Origin: Mesorhizobium liriopis
Lineage (GTDB): Bacteria > Pseudomonadota > Alphaproteobacteria > Rhizobiales > Rhizobiaceae
NCBI RefSeq assembly: GCF_024053505.1
Contig: NZ_JAMXQS010000005.1
Coordinates: 124,001-188,000 of the forward strand
Direction of reading: 5' to 3'
Length of the DNA: 64,000 nt
Shown: piece by piece, positions 33,876-42,953 of the stretch
How positions within the stretch are numbered: the first letter of the stretch is position 1
Layout: the number at the start of each line of letters is the position of its first letter
Program-made: the position numbers and the translations under genes
Notes under the pieces: generated by a model
What the model saw: only the letters and a program-made list of their open reading frames with translations
Told to the model about the DNA's origin: nothing
Database searches by the model: none

Positions 33876-34613
33876 TCAGTCCTGCGCCGTCGGTCGCACA
33901 ACTATGCTGCCGATCTCGACATCGTCAGGTTGCTCGATCGCGAAGGCAATTGCCCGCGCTATGGCATCAGGGGAAATTGCGAGTTCCTGCTTTCGCCGAC
34001 TAACCTCTTCGCGAACGCTAGGTTCAGAAACTGACGACTCGACGAAAGTCGTGTCGATAAAGCCCGGGGAAATCTCCGTGACCCGAAGACCGGGCACGCA
34101 CTCTTGTCGAAGTGCCTCGGTTGCAGTTCGCAACGCATTCTTGGTTGCCGCATAAACACCCATCGCCGGAACAATCTTGAGGCCGGCTGTGGAAATGACA
34201 TTTACGATGTGCCCACCTCGCTGCGCCGCAAAAGGTATGAGCGCTGCGGCTATGCCGTAGAGTGCGCCTTTCAGGTTCACGTCAATCATAGCATCCCAAT
34301 CCTCAACTCGTAGAGCGTCGAACCGTGAGATTGGACCAATTCCAGCGTTATTGACCATCACATCCAGCCGGCCAAAGCGTTCTTGAGCAAGTCCAACCAA
34401 GGCATCAAGGTCCGAGCGGACAGTCACATCGGCCGAAAGACAATGGGCCTTTCCGCCTCCGGTCTTGATCTCGCGCGCCACATTGGCAATCTCGCTTTCG
34501 CTCCGCGCTCCCAGCACAAGGCACGCTCCACGTGCAGCTAGATGCAGCGCTGTTGCCCGTCCTATGCCACGGCCAGCTCCCGTGATTGCGATGACCTTGT
34601 TCTCAATGCTCAT
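33876..34613 (-). CDS. short-chain dehydrogenase/reductase
   Basis: 245 residues, classical SDR: ITGAGRGIGRAT at 9-20, VNNAGIGPISR, and YAATKNALRT for Tyr-x-x-x-Lys. C-terminal part SPGFIDTTFVE is typical. It belongs to the YdfG-like group that oxidises small hydroxy acids or reduces carbonyls. Encoded divergently from a broken AraC gene that probably once controlled it, as is common for SDR/AraC pairs. Confidence 0.92.
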   Translation of the reverse strand: MSIENKVIAITGAGRGIGRATALHLAARGACLVLGARSESEIANVAREIKTGGGKAHCLSADVTVRSDLDALVGLAQERFGRLDVMVNNAGIGPISRFDALRVEDWDAMIDVNLKGALYGIAAALIPFAAQRGGHIVNVISTAGLKIVPAMGVYAATKNALRTATEALRQECVPGLRVTEISPGFIDTTFVESSVSEPSVREEVSRRKQELAISPDAIARAIAFAIEQPDDVEIGSIVVRPTAQD

Positions 34614-34709
34614 GATGACCTCCGTTACTTCGAGAGGCTCACTCTATGACGCGACCATGAGCGGCTCTATGTTTGACTGACCACTTCCTTGTCGCGATCC
34701 GCCAAAACC

Positions 34710-35600
34710 ATGTTCGATCCGTTCTCTCAAGTTGTAGCCGTTCTCGGCACCCGAAACGTCCGTGGAACCAGTCTTGAGGCGTCGGGCGAGTGGGCTCTGA
34801 CCTTCGACGGGCGGTCACGGCTTAAGTTCGTTGCAGTAACGCAGGGCCAATGCTGGCTCATACTCTCGGACATGGAGCCCGAATTGTTAGAAAAAGGAGA
34901 CGTCGTTCTTCTCAGCGATACGCGCTACACGGTGGCAAGTGATCCTAGTGTCGAACCGGTCGACGGCATGGAGCTTTACGCTGGCCAAGGTCAGGACGCG
35001 GTACAATTGGGAAAGGATTGCGATGTCGCAATGATTGGAGGCGGCAGCGGCTTTGCAGATGGTTGCGCCCCGTTTGTCCTCGAGGCCCTACCGCGGTTTC
35101 TTCGGATCGACCGTGCGTCGCCAAGCGCGGCAGCCATTTCGCGGACATTGGAGTCGCTGCAGGCTGAGGTCCAAACTGCGGACGTTGGAAGCGCACTTAT
35201 CGCTGCCCGCTTGGCCGAAATACTTGTTGCCGAAGCTGTCCGCACCTTTGTTGCCGCCGGGCCATATGACAGTCTCGGCTGGATCGCCGCGCTAGCAGAT
35301 CCACGCTTGGCTAAAGCGCTCAGCCTGATGCACCATCATGTCACGCTCCCCTAGACGGCGCCAATGCTGGCGCGAGAGGTCGGCATGTCACGTTCGGCCT
35401 TCGCCTCGCAGTTCACGCGACGTGTTGGTCGCCCACCGATAGATTACCTAATCTATTGGCGCATGGTTTTGGCTCGGCAGAAGCTAGCGGCAGGTTCGAG
35501 CGTTGCAGCGGTCGCCGGGGAGGTTGGCTACAAGTCCCAGAGTGCCTTCACGCAGGCGTTCAAACGGACAATGGGACGAACCCCGCGCTCAGACGTGTGA
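34710..35600 (+). pseudogene. AraC-family regulator interrupted by an amber codon
   Basis: One frame of about 297 codons with a cupin-like N-terminal domain (FVAVTQGQCWLILSDMEPEL, LLEKGDVVLLSDTRY) and a complete two-part helix-turn-helix domain (LAREVGMSRSAFASQFTRRV, VAAVAGEVGYKSQSAFTQAF). A TAG at 35352-35354 splits them: the string before is MHHHVTLP and after is TAPMLAREVG, exactly where the family has a Trp (HPWT). So a single TGG to TAG change inactivates the DNA-binding half unless an amber suppressor exists. An ATG at 35385 could restart translation of a lone HTH domain. ATG 34710 taken as start. Confidence 0.85.
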
Positions 35601-35769
35601 TGATAAAGGACGATCAGTGCTTAAAGGCGCAGGGCTTGCATGCTCCTGTCGCTTGGCTGGATGATCGAAAGACCGAAGGCAACCGAAGTGTTCTCAACTC
35701 GTGCAACGCCGGGAGCCCGATGCGACAATGATCAGATACTTGGCTAGGTGCGTCTCCTCGCAAGATTGC

Positions 35770-35865
35770 TTAAAACCGCACGCCAGTCGCCTCTTCTGAT
35801 AGCGCCCACAAGTGTTCGGCCGCCACGCGATCCAGGGCTTGTGGCGGGATCTTGGCCTCGGCCAG
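35770..35865 (-). pseudogene. C-terminal remnant of an SDR gene
   Basis: Minus-strand frame ending at 35770 reads PPQALDRVAAEHLWALSEEA then TGVRF and stop. LW-x-LSE-x-x-TGV-x-F is a common C-terminal string of protochlorophyllide-reductase-like SDRs. No upstream SDR sequence remains, since dispersed repeat copy E begins directly next to it. Probably a leftover after an insertion or deletion. Confidence 0.4.
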
Positions 35866-35980
35866 CCGAAGCTGAACCGGGGCGGTCTTGAGGCGCAAAG
35901 CGGAATGGCGACAGTTGGGCCGGAAGCGGTCAGTCCGGGTCTGAACAGGAACATTGAAAAGCTGCCATCTCGCTCTTGAC
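35859..35980 (+). repeat. dispersed intergenic repeat, copy E (longest)
   Basis: Front module CGGCCAGCCGAAGCTGAACC then GGGGCGGTCTT, joined to GAGGCGCAAAGCGGAATGGC, GTTGGGCCGGAAGCGGTC and ending AACATTGAAAAGCTGCCATC. It shows the front module (also at 12281, 13832, 51921) and the main module (4997, 14101, 24944, 33394) as one unit. Confidence 0.8.
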
Positions 35981-36022
35981 TTCGTCGCTGACGCTGAGCG
36001 CATCCGCCGGCCGCCATGGATA

Positions 36023-36916
36023 TCAGTTCCGCACGGTCAGCCAGACGCCCAGCAACGTCACGGCCAGCCCAGAGAACATGGCAGCGGTGAGCGGTTCGGA
36101 GAAGAGTGCCCAAGCCCAGAGCATCGTGACAGGGGGGCTCAGATAGATGGCTGCGCTGACCTTGGCGACGGGGAACAGGCGTAGCATGGTGTAGTAGACC
36201 GAATAAGCAGCAAAGGTGGCGATCAACACGAGCCACGCCATGCCGATGGCGAATTCGCGCGTGAGTGGCGGCGCCAGCCCGCCCTGCGCGAGTGCACATG
36301 CGCCAAACAACACCGCTCCGGTCAGTGAATGGATGCAAAGGCTCTGATGCACGGGCATGTTCAGGCTCTCACGCCCGCGGCGCAACACGGACGCCCATGC
36401 AAACACCAGCATGGCACCGATCGTCACCCCATACGCCCAGAGAGGTGCCGCTCCAAAGCTTAGGCTGTCGAACGAGACGATGAGCACGCCCGAGACTGCG
36501 ATCGCAGTGCCCAGCCATTGGCGCCGCGAGAGCCGTTCGCCCAAGAGCGGCTGGGACATGGCCGCGATGGCGAGAGGCACGAGGTCGGCGATGAGGGCCA
36601 CAAGCCCTGTCGGAACGCGCTGCTCGATCGCCAGTGCGAAGCCGCCAAGGTAGATGAAGACGGCCATCACACCGAACCCCATCTGTGACGCCACGGCACC
36701 CAGCTTGAGCCGGGGACCGATGGCGAGGGCGAAGGGCAGCATGATCAGGCCCGACAACAGTGTTCGCCAGAACAGGAGCAGAGCGACGCTTGCTTGTTCA
36801 TTGGTATAGCGGATGCCGACGAAGCCCGAGCTCCAGCCAATCACGAGGAGACCAGCCAGCGCAGGAAAGAGGGCGGGCGACTGTGGGGTATTCGGAGCGG
36901 ACAAAGCGAGAGCCAT
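36023..36916 (-). CDS. EamA/DMT family transporter
   Basis: 297 residues with ten hydrophobic helices (LFPALAGLLVIGWSSGFVGI; VMAVFIYLGGFALAIEQ; VSGVLIVSFDSLSFGAAPLW). Duplicate EamA domain architecture. ATG 36916 gives the usual short N-terminus. The gene is divergent from a LysR regulator and is likely its target, a common pair for amino-acid or metabolite exporters. Its paralogue at 20418 is only distantly similar. Confidence 0.88.
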   Translation of the reverse strand: MALALSAPNTPQSPALFPALAGLLVIGWSSGFVGIRYTNEQASVALLLFWRTLLSGLIMLPFALAIGPRLKLGAVASQMGFGVMAVFIYLGGFALAIEQRVPTGLVALIADLVPLAIAAMSQPLLGERLSRRQWLGTAIAVSGVLIVSFDSLSFGAAPLWAYGVTIGAMLVFAWASVLRRGRESLNMPVHQSLCIHSLTGAVLFGACALAQGGLAPPLTREFAIGMAWLVLIATFAAYSVYYTMLRLFPVAKVSAAIYLSPPVTMLWAWALFSEPLTAAMFSGLAVTLLGVWLTVRN

Positions 36917-36966
36917 GCGGTGTTGGTTATGAACACCCGAATTAACGAAATTCTCAGCATGAAGCG

Positions 36967-36996
36967 CATGACAAATCATCATGAAACCATGACAAA
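36967..36996. promoter_or_regulatory. repeated CATGA boxes, candidate LysR binding region
   Basis: CATGACAAA at 36967-36975 and again at 36988-36996 (21 bases apart, two helical turns), with CATGAAA between (36980-36986). They lie in the 160-bp gap between the EamA and LysR genes. Confidence 0.45.
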
Positions 36997-37076
36997 GCCC
37001 CTTTCTGTGTCATTACCGTTTGCAAAGCTAGTTGTTATGGGTCACTTCACCTCATTTGTATTGGAGCTGACGCGCC

Positions 37077-37967
37077 GTGACTGAGATCAATGCCAAGCGG
37101 CTTGAGATTGAGGCTTTGAGGGCGCTGCGTGCGATCAAGTTGCATGGCGGTGTGACACGCGCGGCCCAAGTGCTGGGGCTCAGCCAGTCTGCGATCAGCC
37201 ACAAAATCAAACGGCTGGAAAACAGTCTTGGTTGTACACTCCTGACCCGCACACCTGGCGGCAGCCTGTTCACCACCGAAGGGGAAAGCCTGCTCGACTA
37301 TGCGGCACGAATCCTCGGCCTGCATGACGAAGCACTCCTTAGCCTTACGCGATCAGAGCTCGCAGGCCGCATCATGCTTGGCTTCACAGAAGACACCACC
37401 TGTTCTGACCTGTCACACATTCTCGGGCGCTTCAAACGGCTACACCCGCAGGTTGGCGTACGAACAAAGGTGCGGATGAGCTTGGTTCTGCGGGCTATGC
37501 TTGAGCGTCAGGAACTGGACCTGGGCATCCTTCAGATCTTTGCCCACGAAGTTCGTCCGACCGACATTGTGCTGATGCGGGAGAAGCTTCACTGGGTGAA
37601 GTCACGCGAGTTGGCCTTGCGCTACGATTTGCCGATCCCGTTTCTGTCCTTTGACGACCATTGCTTTTATCGTCATTGGGCGCTGGATGTCGGGCAGGAC
37701 AACCATGTGGCTTTGGAAACTGTCTTTGAGTGTTCCAGTGCTGCAGGCATTGTTGCTGCGGTCAAGGCGGGCTTGGGCGTTGCGCTGCTAAGTGATCGTC
37801 ACCTGCGCCCAGAAATGGAGATGATCGGTTCGCCCCTGCCCCAGCCGCCTTCGCTTGCCTACGTCGTGCGCCGTGCAAAGAAGACGCGGAATGAAGCCGT
37901 GACCACCCTGATCACTGAGATCAAAAATGAAGTCAGCCGGAATGGCAGGCTTGCCTTGGCAGGCTGA
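37077..37967 (+). CDS. LysR-family regulator
   Basis: 296 residues from GTG 37077 (GGAG ten bases before). HTH at about 15-60: LRAIKLHGGVTRAAQVLGLS, QSAISHKIKRLENSLG. The effector domain starts near 95 (GRIMLGFTEDTTCSDL). Similar regulators beside EamA exporters respond to the exported compound. Divergent partner at 36023. Confidence 0.9.
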   Translation: MTEINAKRLEIEALRALRAIKLHGGVTRAAQVLGLSQSAISHKIKRLENSLGCTLLTRTPGGSLFTTEGESLLDYAARILGLHDEALLSLTRSELAGRIMLGFTEDTTCSDLSHILGRFKRLHPQVGVRTKVRMSLVLRAMLERQELDLGILQIFAHEVRPTDIVLMREKLHWVKSRELALRYDLPIPFLSFDDHCFYRHWALDVGQDNHVALETVFECSSAAGIVAAVKAGLGVALLSDRHLRPEMEMIGSPLPQPPSLAYVVRRAKKTRNEAVTTLITEIKNEVSRNGRLALAG

Positions 37968-38223
37968 TAGCTATGCACCTCCACTCATCGATATTCGTCG
38001 CATCCCAATCCAAGCGCCTGAACCGAAAAGGCTTGCTAACACAACGTATCTCAGCTGGGACAAGATAGGCTAATCCACCATTGGGAAAGTCTGGTCGCTT
38101 CGGCGGCCCACGCACTCCGTGCTTGGTCGGGTTCAAACCAATCAGCTGCTCTTATTCAAACTGCCAAATATAGGTTTGCGGCATTTGCATCGAAGCGTGC
38201 ACTAATCCAGCTCGCTATTCAGC

Positions 38224-40872
38224 CTATTCGGACCGGACATTTTCGCCTTTCCAACGCAGCGAGGAAACATCGTCGAACCCGTCCCAAGGATTGTTCATCC
38301 TTACACCAATGCGACGAACAAAATTTTCTGCTGTGAACTGGCTCGGCCGGACACCATGCCTTAGCTCGTCCCATGCAACCGGCGTCGAGACCGGCGCCCC
38401 TGCCCTCGCGCGGGTCGAGTAGGCCGCAACCGCCGTCGCACCTCGTCCGTTGCGCAGGTAATCGACAAATATCCGGCCCGCGCGTGAGCGCTTGGCAATG
38501 CTGGCTGTGTAGCGCTCCGGGCTGTCCTTCGCCATCCGCTCAACAAAGCCTTTGGTGAAGCTCTTCACCTCGTCCCACTGACGCTTGGGCGTGATTGGTA
38601 CCGCCACATGCAATCCCTTGCCGCCTGAGGTCTTCACGAAGCTTTCGAGCTTGAGTGCTGCCAGGCGGTCCTTCACCTCGAACGCCGCTGCGACCACATC
38701 CTGCCAGTCGAGGCCCTCATCCGGATCGAGATCGAAAGTGATGCGATCGGGCTGCTCGAGCTTGTCGAGCGTCGAACCCCAGGGATGGATTTCGAGCGCG
38801 CCGGCCTGCACCAATGCGATCAACCCATCGATGTCGCGAATGCTTATCAGTTCCTCGCCGTTCATCTCGTGGCGCTGGATGGCATCGTCCATCCCGGCCC
38901 AAGCGTGCTTCTGGAAGAAGCGCTCGCCCTCGATGCCGTTCGGGCAGCGCAGGAGCGAGAGCGGACGGTTGACGATATGGGGCAGGATCCAGTCGCTGAT
39001 CTCGGCATAGAACTCGGCCAGGCCCAGCTTGGTCAAACCGATGTCGGGCCAGAAGATGCGGTCGGGATGCGTGAGCGCAAAATGGTCCGCCTGGATGGAC
39101 TCGGCACGCGTTGAAGCAGTGTGCTTGGTCTTGGCTTTGCTCGCAGCCCTGATGCCTTGCTTCGGTTGCGCCCTCTCTGGCGTTTCCCGCACCACCTCAC
39201 GCGGGTCCTTATCCTCGCGCAGGCCCTTGAAGGCCGCATGACGAACCTGCCCGTCCGCCGTCCATCCGCGTAGCTCCACCTCGGCAACCAACTCAGGCTC
39301 CACCCAGCGGGCATTGCGCGACGCGAGGGCGGATGGTTTTTCCCGGAACGGATGCGTGGTGCGTTTGAGGGGTGCGAGCTTCTTGTAGATGTCACGCGCG
39401 ACCGCTTCGGTGAAGCCCGTGCCGGCACGGCCGACATGGATGAGGTCGCCATTCTCGTATGTGCCAAGGATCAGCGAGCCGATCGCTTTCGCCGCCGTGG
39501 TCGAGGGCATGAACCCTGCCACCACCAGTTCCTGACGATCCGTGCACTTGGTCTTGAGCCAGTAATGCGCCCGCCCCGAACGGTAGGGCTGGTCCTTGCG
39601 CTTGGAGACAATGCCCTCGAGTCCCAAGCGGCAGGCATGGCGTAGCATGGCACCCCCTTCAGTCTCGATATGCTCGGCGAAGCGGATCGTGCCCCCTTCC
39701 GGGGCATCCTCGAAGAGAGTCGAAAGCAGCGTCTTGCGTTCGACGAGCGGTGCCGCAGCCGTGCTCGTCCCATCGAGATAAAGGAGGTCGAAGGCATAGA
39801 ACACCATGCCCTCCGACTGGCCGTTGCTGATAGCTTCCTGCAAGGCCGAGAAGGACGACAAGCCTGCTTCCGTCTCGACCACCACCTCGCCATCGATCAG
39901 CGCCGAGCCGAGCTTCATAGCCCTCAGCGCCTCGGCAATCGCTCTGAACTTCGATGTCCAGTCGAGACCCTTCCGGGTCAGGAGCTTGACCGTGTTGCCG
40001 TCGATGCGCGCCTGAAGGCGATAGCCGTCGAACTTGATCTCGTGCAGCCATTCGGGACCGGACGGCGCCACATCCACGAGGGTCGCGAGGCTTGGCTCGA
40101 CGAAGACAGGCAGCAGCGCCTTCTTTGCTTTCGAGATCGCTCGCAGCGCGGGCTTGGCGCGGGCAGCTTTCGCCGTGCTCTTAACAGTCGAACTCGTTAC
40201 AGCCTGCCGCGCGGCATGGTCCTTGCGGACAACCCCGCCTTTTTCGAGTTCCTTGTTGGTCTGTCCCGTCAAAAGCGAGGTCAGTTCGCTTTCAACGAGA
40301 TGCGAACCACCCTCCTCGACCGCATGCTCGTCTTCGCCCTTGACCAGCAGCCATGGCTCCTTGGCTTCCTTGCCCCTTCCTTTCATGCGGATCAGGTGCC
40401 AGCGGCCCTGCAGCCGCGTGCCCTGAAGCGTGAACTCGAGATGGCCCTTGGCGAGGCCTGCGTCCGCGTCGCCCTCCGGCACCCAGGTGCCGTGGTCCCA
40501 AACGATCATGGTGCCACCACCATACTCGCCCTTCGGGATCACGCCCTCGAAGGATAGGTATTCGAGCGGATGGTCCTCGGTGTGGATGGAAAGCCGCTTG
40601 TCCTTGGGGTCAAGGCTTGGGCCGCGGGTGACGGCCCAGCTTTTGAGCACGCCATTGAGTTCGAGGCGGAGATCGAAGTGCAGACGGCGCGCATCATGGC
40701 GCTGGATGACGAAGCGATTGCCCTTACGCCGGGCGGAGCGGCCCTTGGGTTCGGAACTTGTCGCAAAGTTGCGCTTGGCGCGATAGGCGGAAAGCTTCGA
40801 CCTCGATGCGGGCGGCCTGGCGCTCTTTCCAGCGCTGCCGCCTCCACCGCCATCATGCTCGACCCTTGCCAT
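38224..40872 (-). CDS. ligD: multifunctional ATP-dependent DNA ligase D
   Basis: 882 residues with all three LigD domains. Phosphoesterase about 50-185 (FVIQRHDARRLHFDLRLELN), ligase about 255-560 with catalytic K280 in EIKFDGYR and motif GIVSKRKDQPYRSGR, polymerase/primase about 595-870 (LTHPDRIFWPD, FDLDPDEGLDW with the metal-binding Asp pair, KTSGGKGLHVAVPI). The order PE-LIG-POL is that of Pseudomonas and rhizobial enzymes. With Ku it repairs double-strand breaks by end joining, using the polymerase to fill and extend ends. Starts four bases after the ku stop. Confidence 0.96.
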   Translation of the reverse strand: MARVEHDGGGGGSAGKSARPPASRSKLSAYRAKRNFATSSEPKGRSARRKGNRFVIQRHDARRLHFDLRLELNGVLKSWAVTRGPSLDPKDKRLSIHTEDHPLEYLSFEGVIPKGEYGGGTMIVWDHGTWVPEGDADAGLAKGHLEFTLQGTRLQGRWHLIRMKGRGKEAKEPWLLVKGEDEHAVEEGGSHLVESELTSLLTGQTNKELEKGGVVRKDHAARQAVTSSTVKSTAKAARAKPALRAISKAKKALLPVFVEPSLATLVDVAPSGPEWLHEIKFDGYRLQARIDGNTVKLLTRKGLDWTSKFRAIAEALRAMKLGSALIDGEVVVETEAGLSSFSALQEAISNGQSEGMVFYAFDLLYLDGTSTAAAPLVERKTLLSTLFEDAPEGGTIRFAEHIETEGGAMLRHACRLGLEGIVSKRKDQPYRSGRAHYWLKTKCTDRQELVVAGFMPSTTAAKAIGSLILGTYENGDLIHVGRAGTGFTEAVARDIYKKLAPLKRTTHPFREKPSALASRNARWVEPELVAEVELRGWTADGQVRHAAFKGLREDKDPREVVRETPERAQPKQGIRAASKAKTKHTASTRAESIQADHFALTHPDRIFWPDIGLTKLGLAEFYAEISDWILPHIVNRPLSLLRCPNGIEGERFFQKHAWAGMDDAIQRHEMNGEELISIRDIDGLIALVQAGALEIHPWGSTLDKLEQPDRITFDLDPDEGLDWQDVVAAAFEVKDRLAALKLESFVKTSGGKGLHVAVPITPKRQWDEVKSFTKGFVERMAKDSPERYTASIAKRSRAGRIFVDYLRNGRGATAVAAYSTRARAGAPVSTPVAWDELRHGVRPSQFTAENFVRRIGVRMNNPWDGFDDVSSLRWKGENVRSE

Positions 40873-40876
40873 GCGG

Positions 40877-41860
40877 TTATGAGGCCTTCTTTAGCGGCGC
40901 GTGGCTCTTCTTGGACGTGGCGCGTGACGCGGCGGTCTTCGCCGCGCCCGCTTTGAGCTTCGCAGTCGTCGCAGTCTTCTTGGACGATCGGGACGGAGCA
41001 GCACTGCCGCCCGCCTTGCGCGTCCGCTTCACTGGCGCAGCCTTCTCATCACCCTCACCCTCGTCGCTCTTGCCACCCTTACCCTCGGCGGCAATGCTCT
41101 TCTTGAGCGCGTCCATGAGGTTGATGACGTTGGATGCCTTGCGGCCCTCCTTGATGGGCTTGGGATCCTTCCCGTTCTGCTTGGACTTCACGAGCGCAAG
41201 CACGGCTTCCTCGTAGCGGTCCTCGAACTCGGTGGGATCGAACTTGCCTGCCTTCTTGTCGATGATGTGCGCAGCAAGCTCGCTCATTTCCTTTGGCAGC
41301 TCAACGTCCGGTAGTTCTTCGAAGAAGGCTTCGTCGGGCTTTACCTCATACGGATAGCGCAGGATCGTCGCGAGCACGCCCTTGCCGTGGGGCTCGAGCA
41401 GCACGATACGCTCGCGGTTGGCGAGCACGATGCGGGCGACACCGGCTTTGTCCTTGGCTTTCATCGCATCGCGGATAACGGCGAATGCTTCCTGCGCGAC
41501 CTTGTCTTCCGGCGCGAGATAATAGGGAACGTCGAGATAGCGCTCGTCGACCTCGTCGCGCGGCACGAAGCGTTCGATGTTGATGGTGTGCGTGCTTTCG
41601 ATCTTGATGGCATCAAGCTCGTCCGGCTCGACGATCACATACGAACCCTTGCCGACCTCATAGCCTTTAACCTGATCTTCCGTTTCGACCACGTCGCCCG
41701 TTTCACTGTCGATGAACTGGCGCTTCACCCGGTTGCCAGTATCGCGGTTGATGGTGTGGAAAGAGGTGCGCGCAGAAGATGTCGTTGCAGGATAAAGGCC
41801 GACCGCACAAGACACAAGCGACAGCTTCAAGTATCCTTTCCATGTCGAACGCGCTGCCAT
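40877..41860 (-). CDS. ku: Ku DNA end-binding protein
   Basis: 327 residues. Bacterial Ku core about 1-260 (STWKGYLKLSLVSCAVGLYP, FHTINRDTGNRVKRQFIDSE, VEPDELDAIKIESTHTINIE), followed by a long Lys/Ala/Ser/Thr-rich tail (about 270-327, ending SKKSHAPLKKAS) of the type that strengthens DNA binding in extended Ku proteins. The homodimer rings broken DNA ends and recruits LigD. ATG 41860 chosen; a TTG at 41872 would add four residues. The promoter lies among a cluster of GANTC sites. Confidence 0.95.
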   Translation of the reverse strand: MAARSTWKGYLKLSLVSCAVGLYPATTSSARTSFHTINRDTGNRVKRQFIDSETGDVVETEDQVKGYEVGKGSYVIVEPDELDAIKIESTHTINIERFVPRDEVDERYLDVPYYLAPEDKVAQEAFAVIRDAMKAKDKAGVARIVLANRERIVLLEPHGKGVLATILRYPYEVKPDEAFFEELPDVELPKEMSELAAHIIDKKAGKFDPTEFEDRYEEAVLALVKSKQNGKDPKPIKEGRKASNVINLMDALKKSIAAEGKGGKSDEGEGDEKAAPVKRTRKAGGSAAPSRSSKKTATTAKLKAGAAKTAASRATSKKSHAPLKKAS

Positions 41861-41891
41861 AACAACACCCAAATATAATTAGTGAAGCGGC

Positions 41892-42131
41892 GAGTCTACT
41901 CGACTCGGACAAGGGTCGAACGCCGCGAGGTGACGACTCAACGGGACTCATTCGCGACTCGTTCCGAGTCCAAATCCAGGGATGGTAAATAGAATAACGG
42001 GGACAATTTGTGCGGCGTAGTTGACTCTGCAGGGGTGGCGCAAGTGCGCCAATCGCCATCAACAACTCGCCGAACGCCAAGTGTCGTCCTAGGACCTTAT
42101 CCCTAATTTTGATCCTCTCCCTCATTGACTC
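41892..42131. promoter_or_regulatory. cluster of GANTC (CcrM-type) sites before ku
   Basis: Eight GANTC sites start at 41892, 41902, 41935, 41945, 41956, 41966, 42023 and 42127. Six lie within 79 bases, with intervals of 10, 33, 10, 11 and 10, that is, about one helical turn or three turns apart. GACTCG-TTC-CGAGTC at 41956-41970 is a perfect inverted repeat. GANTC is the target of the cell-cycle methylase CcrM in alphaproteobacteria. The region is the ku promoter side of the gap to imuA. Confidence 0.6.
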
Positions 42132-42144
42132 CCCGCAGGCACCG

Positions 42145-42159
42145 GAACAGATAAGGAAC
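42145..42159. promoter_or_regulatory. LexA (SOS) box of the imuA operon
   Basis: GAAC-N7-GAAC, which read on the other strand is GTTC-N7-GTTC, the alphaproteobacterial LexA site. It sits 33-47 bases upstream of the imuA start. Predicts induction of imuA-imuB-dnaE2 by DNA damage. Confidence 0.88.
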
Positions 42160-42191
42160 AAAGTCCTATCTGTGATCCGCGAGGGCCTGTC

Positions 42192-42953
42192 TTGTCTGCC
42201 TCACGAACGAGTTCAGCCCTTGAGGCGCTGCGTGCCGAAGTGGCGCAGATCGAAGCGGGCGAACGGACCAGCTACCCGGCTTTACCGTTCGGCATGCCTG
42301 CGATGGATAAGGCGTTGCCGAGCGGCGGGCTGGCGCTCGGTGCGCTTCATGAGGTCGCTGGCGGCGGTGTAGGCGTGGTCGATGCAGCAGCGGCGGCCCT
42401 TTTCTCGGCGGGAATTGTCGCACGCCTCGATGGCTGGGTGCTGTGGTGCCTAACGACACCTGATCTCTTTGCCCCAGCACTCGCTCAGGCCGGGCTCGAT
42501 CCTGATCGCGTGATCTATGTGGAAGCCGGGAGCAATGACGCCGTCCTCGCCTGTTTCGAGGAAGGCTTGCGCCATGGTGGGCTGGTCGCGGTCGTCGCGG
42601 AAGTTGCGCGCCTTCCCATGACCGCATCACGCCGCCTGCAACTGGCAGCTGAAAGCACCGGCACCATCGGCATCGCGGTGCGCCGTTGGCGGCGGCCGGC
42701 CGAAGCCGCCGACTTCGGCTCCCCGACCGCTGCCGTCACACGATGGCGCATCACGGCGGTGCCGTCCGGTCCTCTTCCTGTTCCCGGGATCAGCCGCGCC
42801 CGCTGGCTGGTCGAACTGATGCGTGTGCGGGCGGGTGAGAGTTCGGAATGGATCGTCGAGGGCTGCGATGAGGAAGGTTATCTCGGTGTTCCTGCCGACT
42901 TGGGCGACCGACCGTCTGTCGCGCAGGCTTGGGACCGCCGCGCCCACGCGTGA
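42192..42953 (+). CDS. imuA: ImuA, RecA-like protein of the mutasome
   Basis: 253 residues from TTG 42192. RecA/SulA-like fold of the ImuA family, with LPFGMPAMDKALPSGGLALG at the front, corresponding to the start of the RecA-like core, and MTASRRLQLAAESTGTIGIA. Walker A is degenerate, as usual. In this family ImuA works with ImuB and DnaE2 in damage-induced mutagenesis. First gene of the LexA-controlled operon; overlaps imuB by 86 bases. A TTG start agrees with the LexA box and promoter spacing. Confidence 0.88.
   Translation: MSASRTSSALEALRAEVAQIEAGERTSYPALPFGMPAMDKALPSGGLALGALHEVAGGGVGVVDAAAAALFSAGIVARLDGWVLWCLTTPDLFAPALAQAGLDPDRVIYVEAGSNDAVLACFEEGLRHGGLVAVVAEVARLPMTASRRLQLAAESTGTIGIAVRRWRRPAEAADFGSPTAAVTRWRITAVPSGPLPVPGISRARWLVELMRVRAGESSEWIVEGCDEEGYLGVPADLGDRPSVAQAWDRRAHA

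Noticed and set aside
41872-41872. TTG as ku start
   Set aside because: Adds only four residues before the conserved start and has no better ribosome binding site than ATG 41860.
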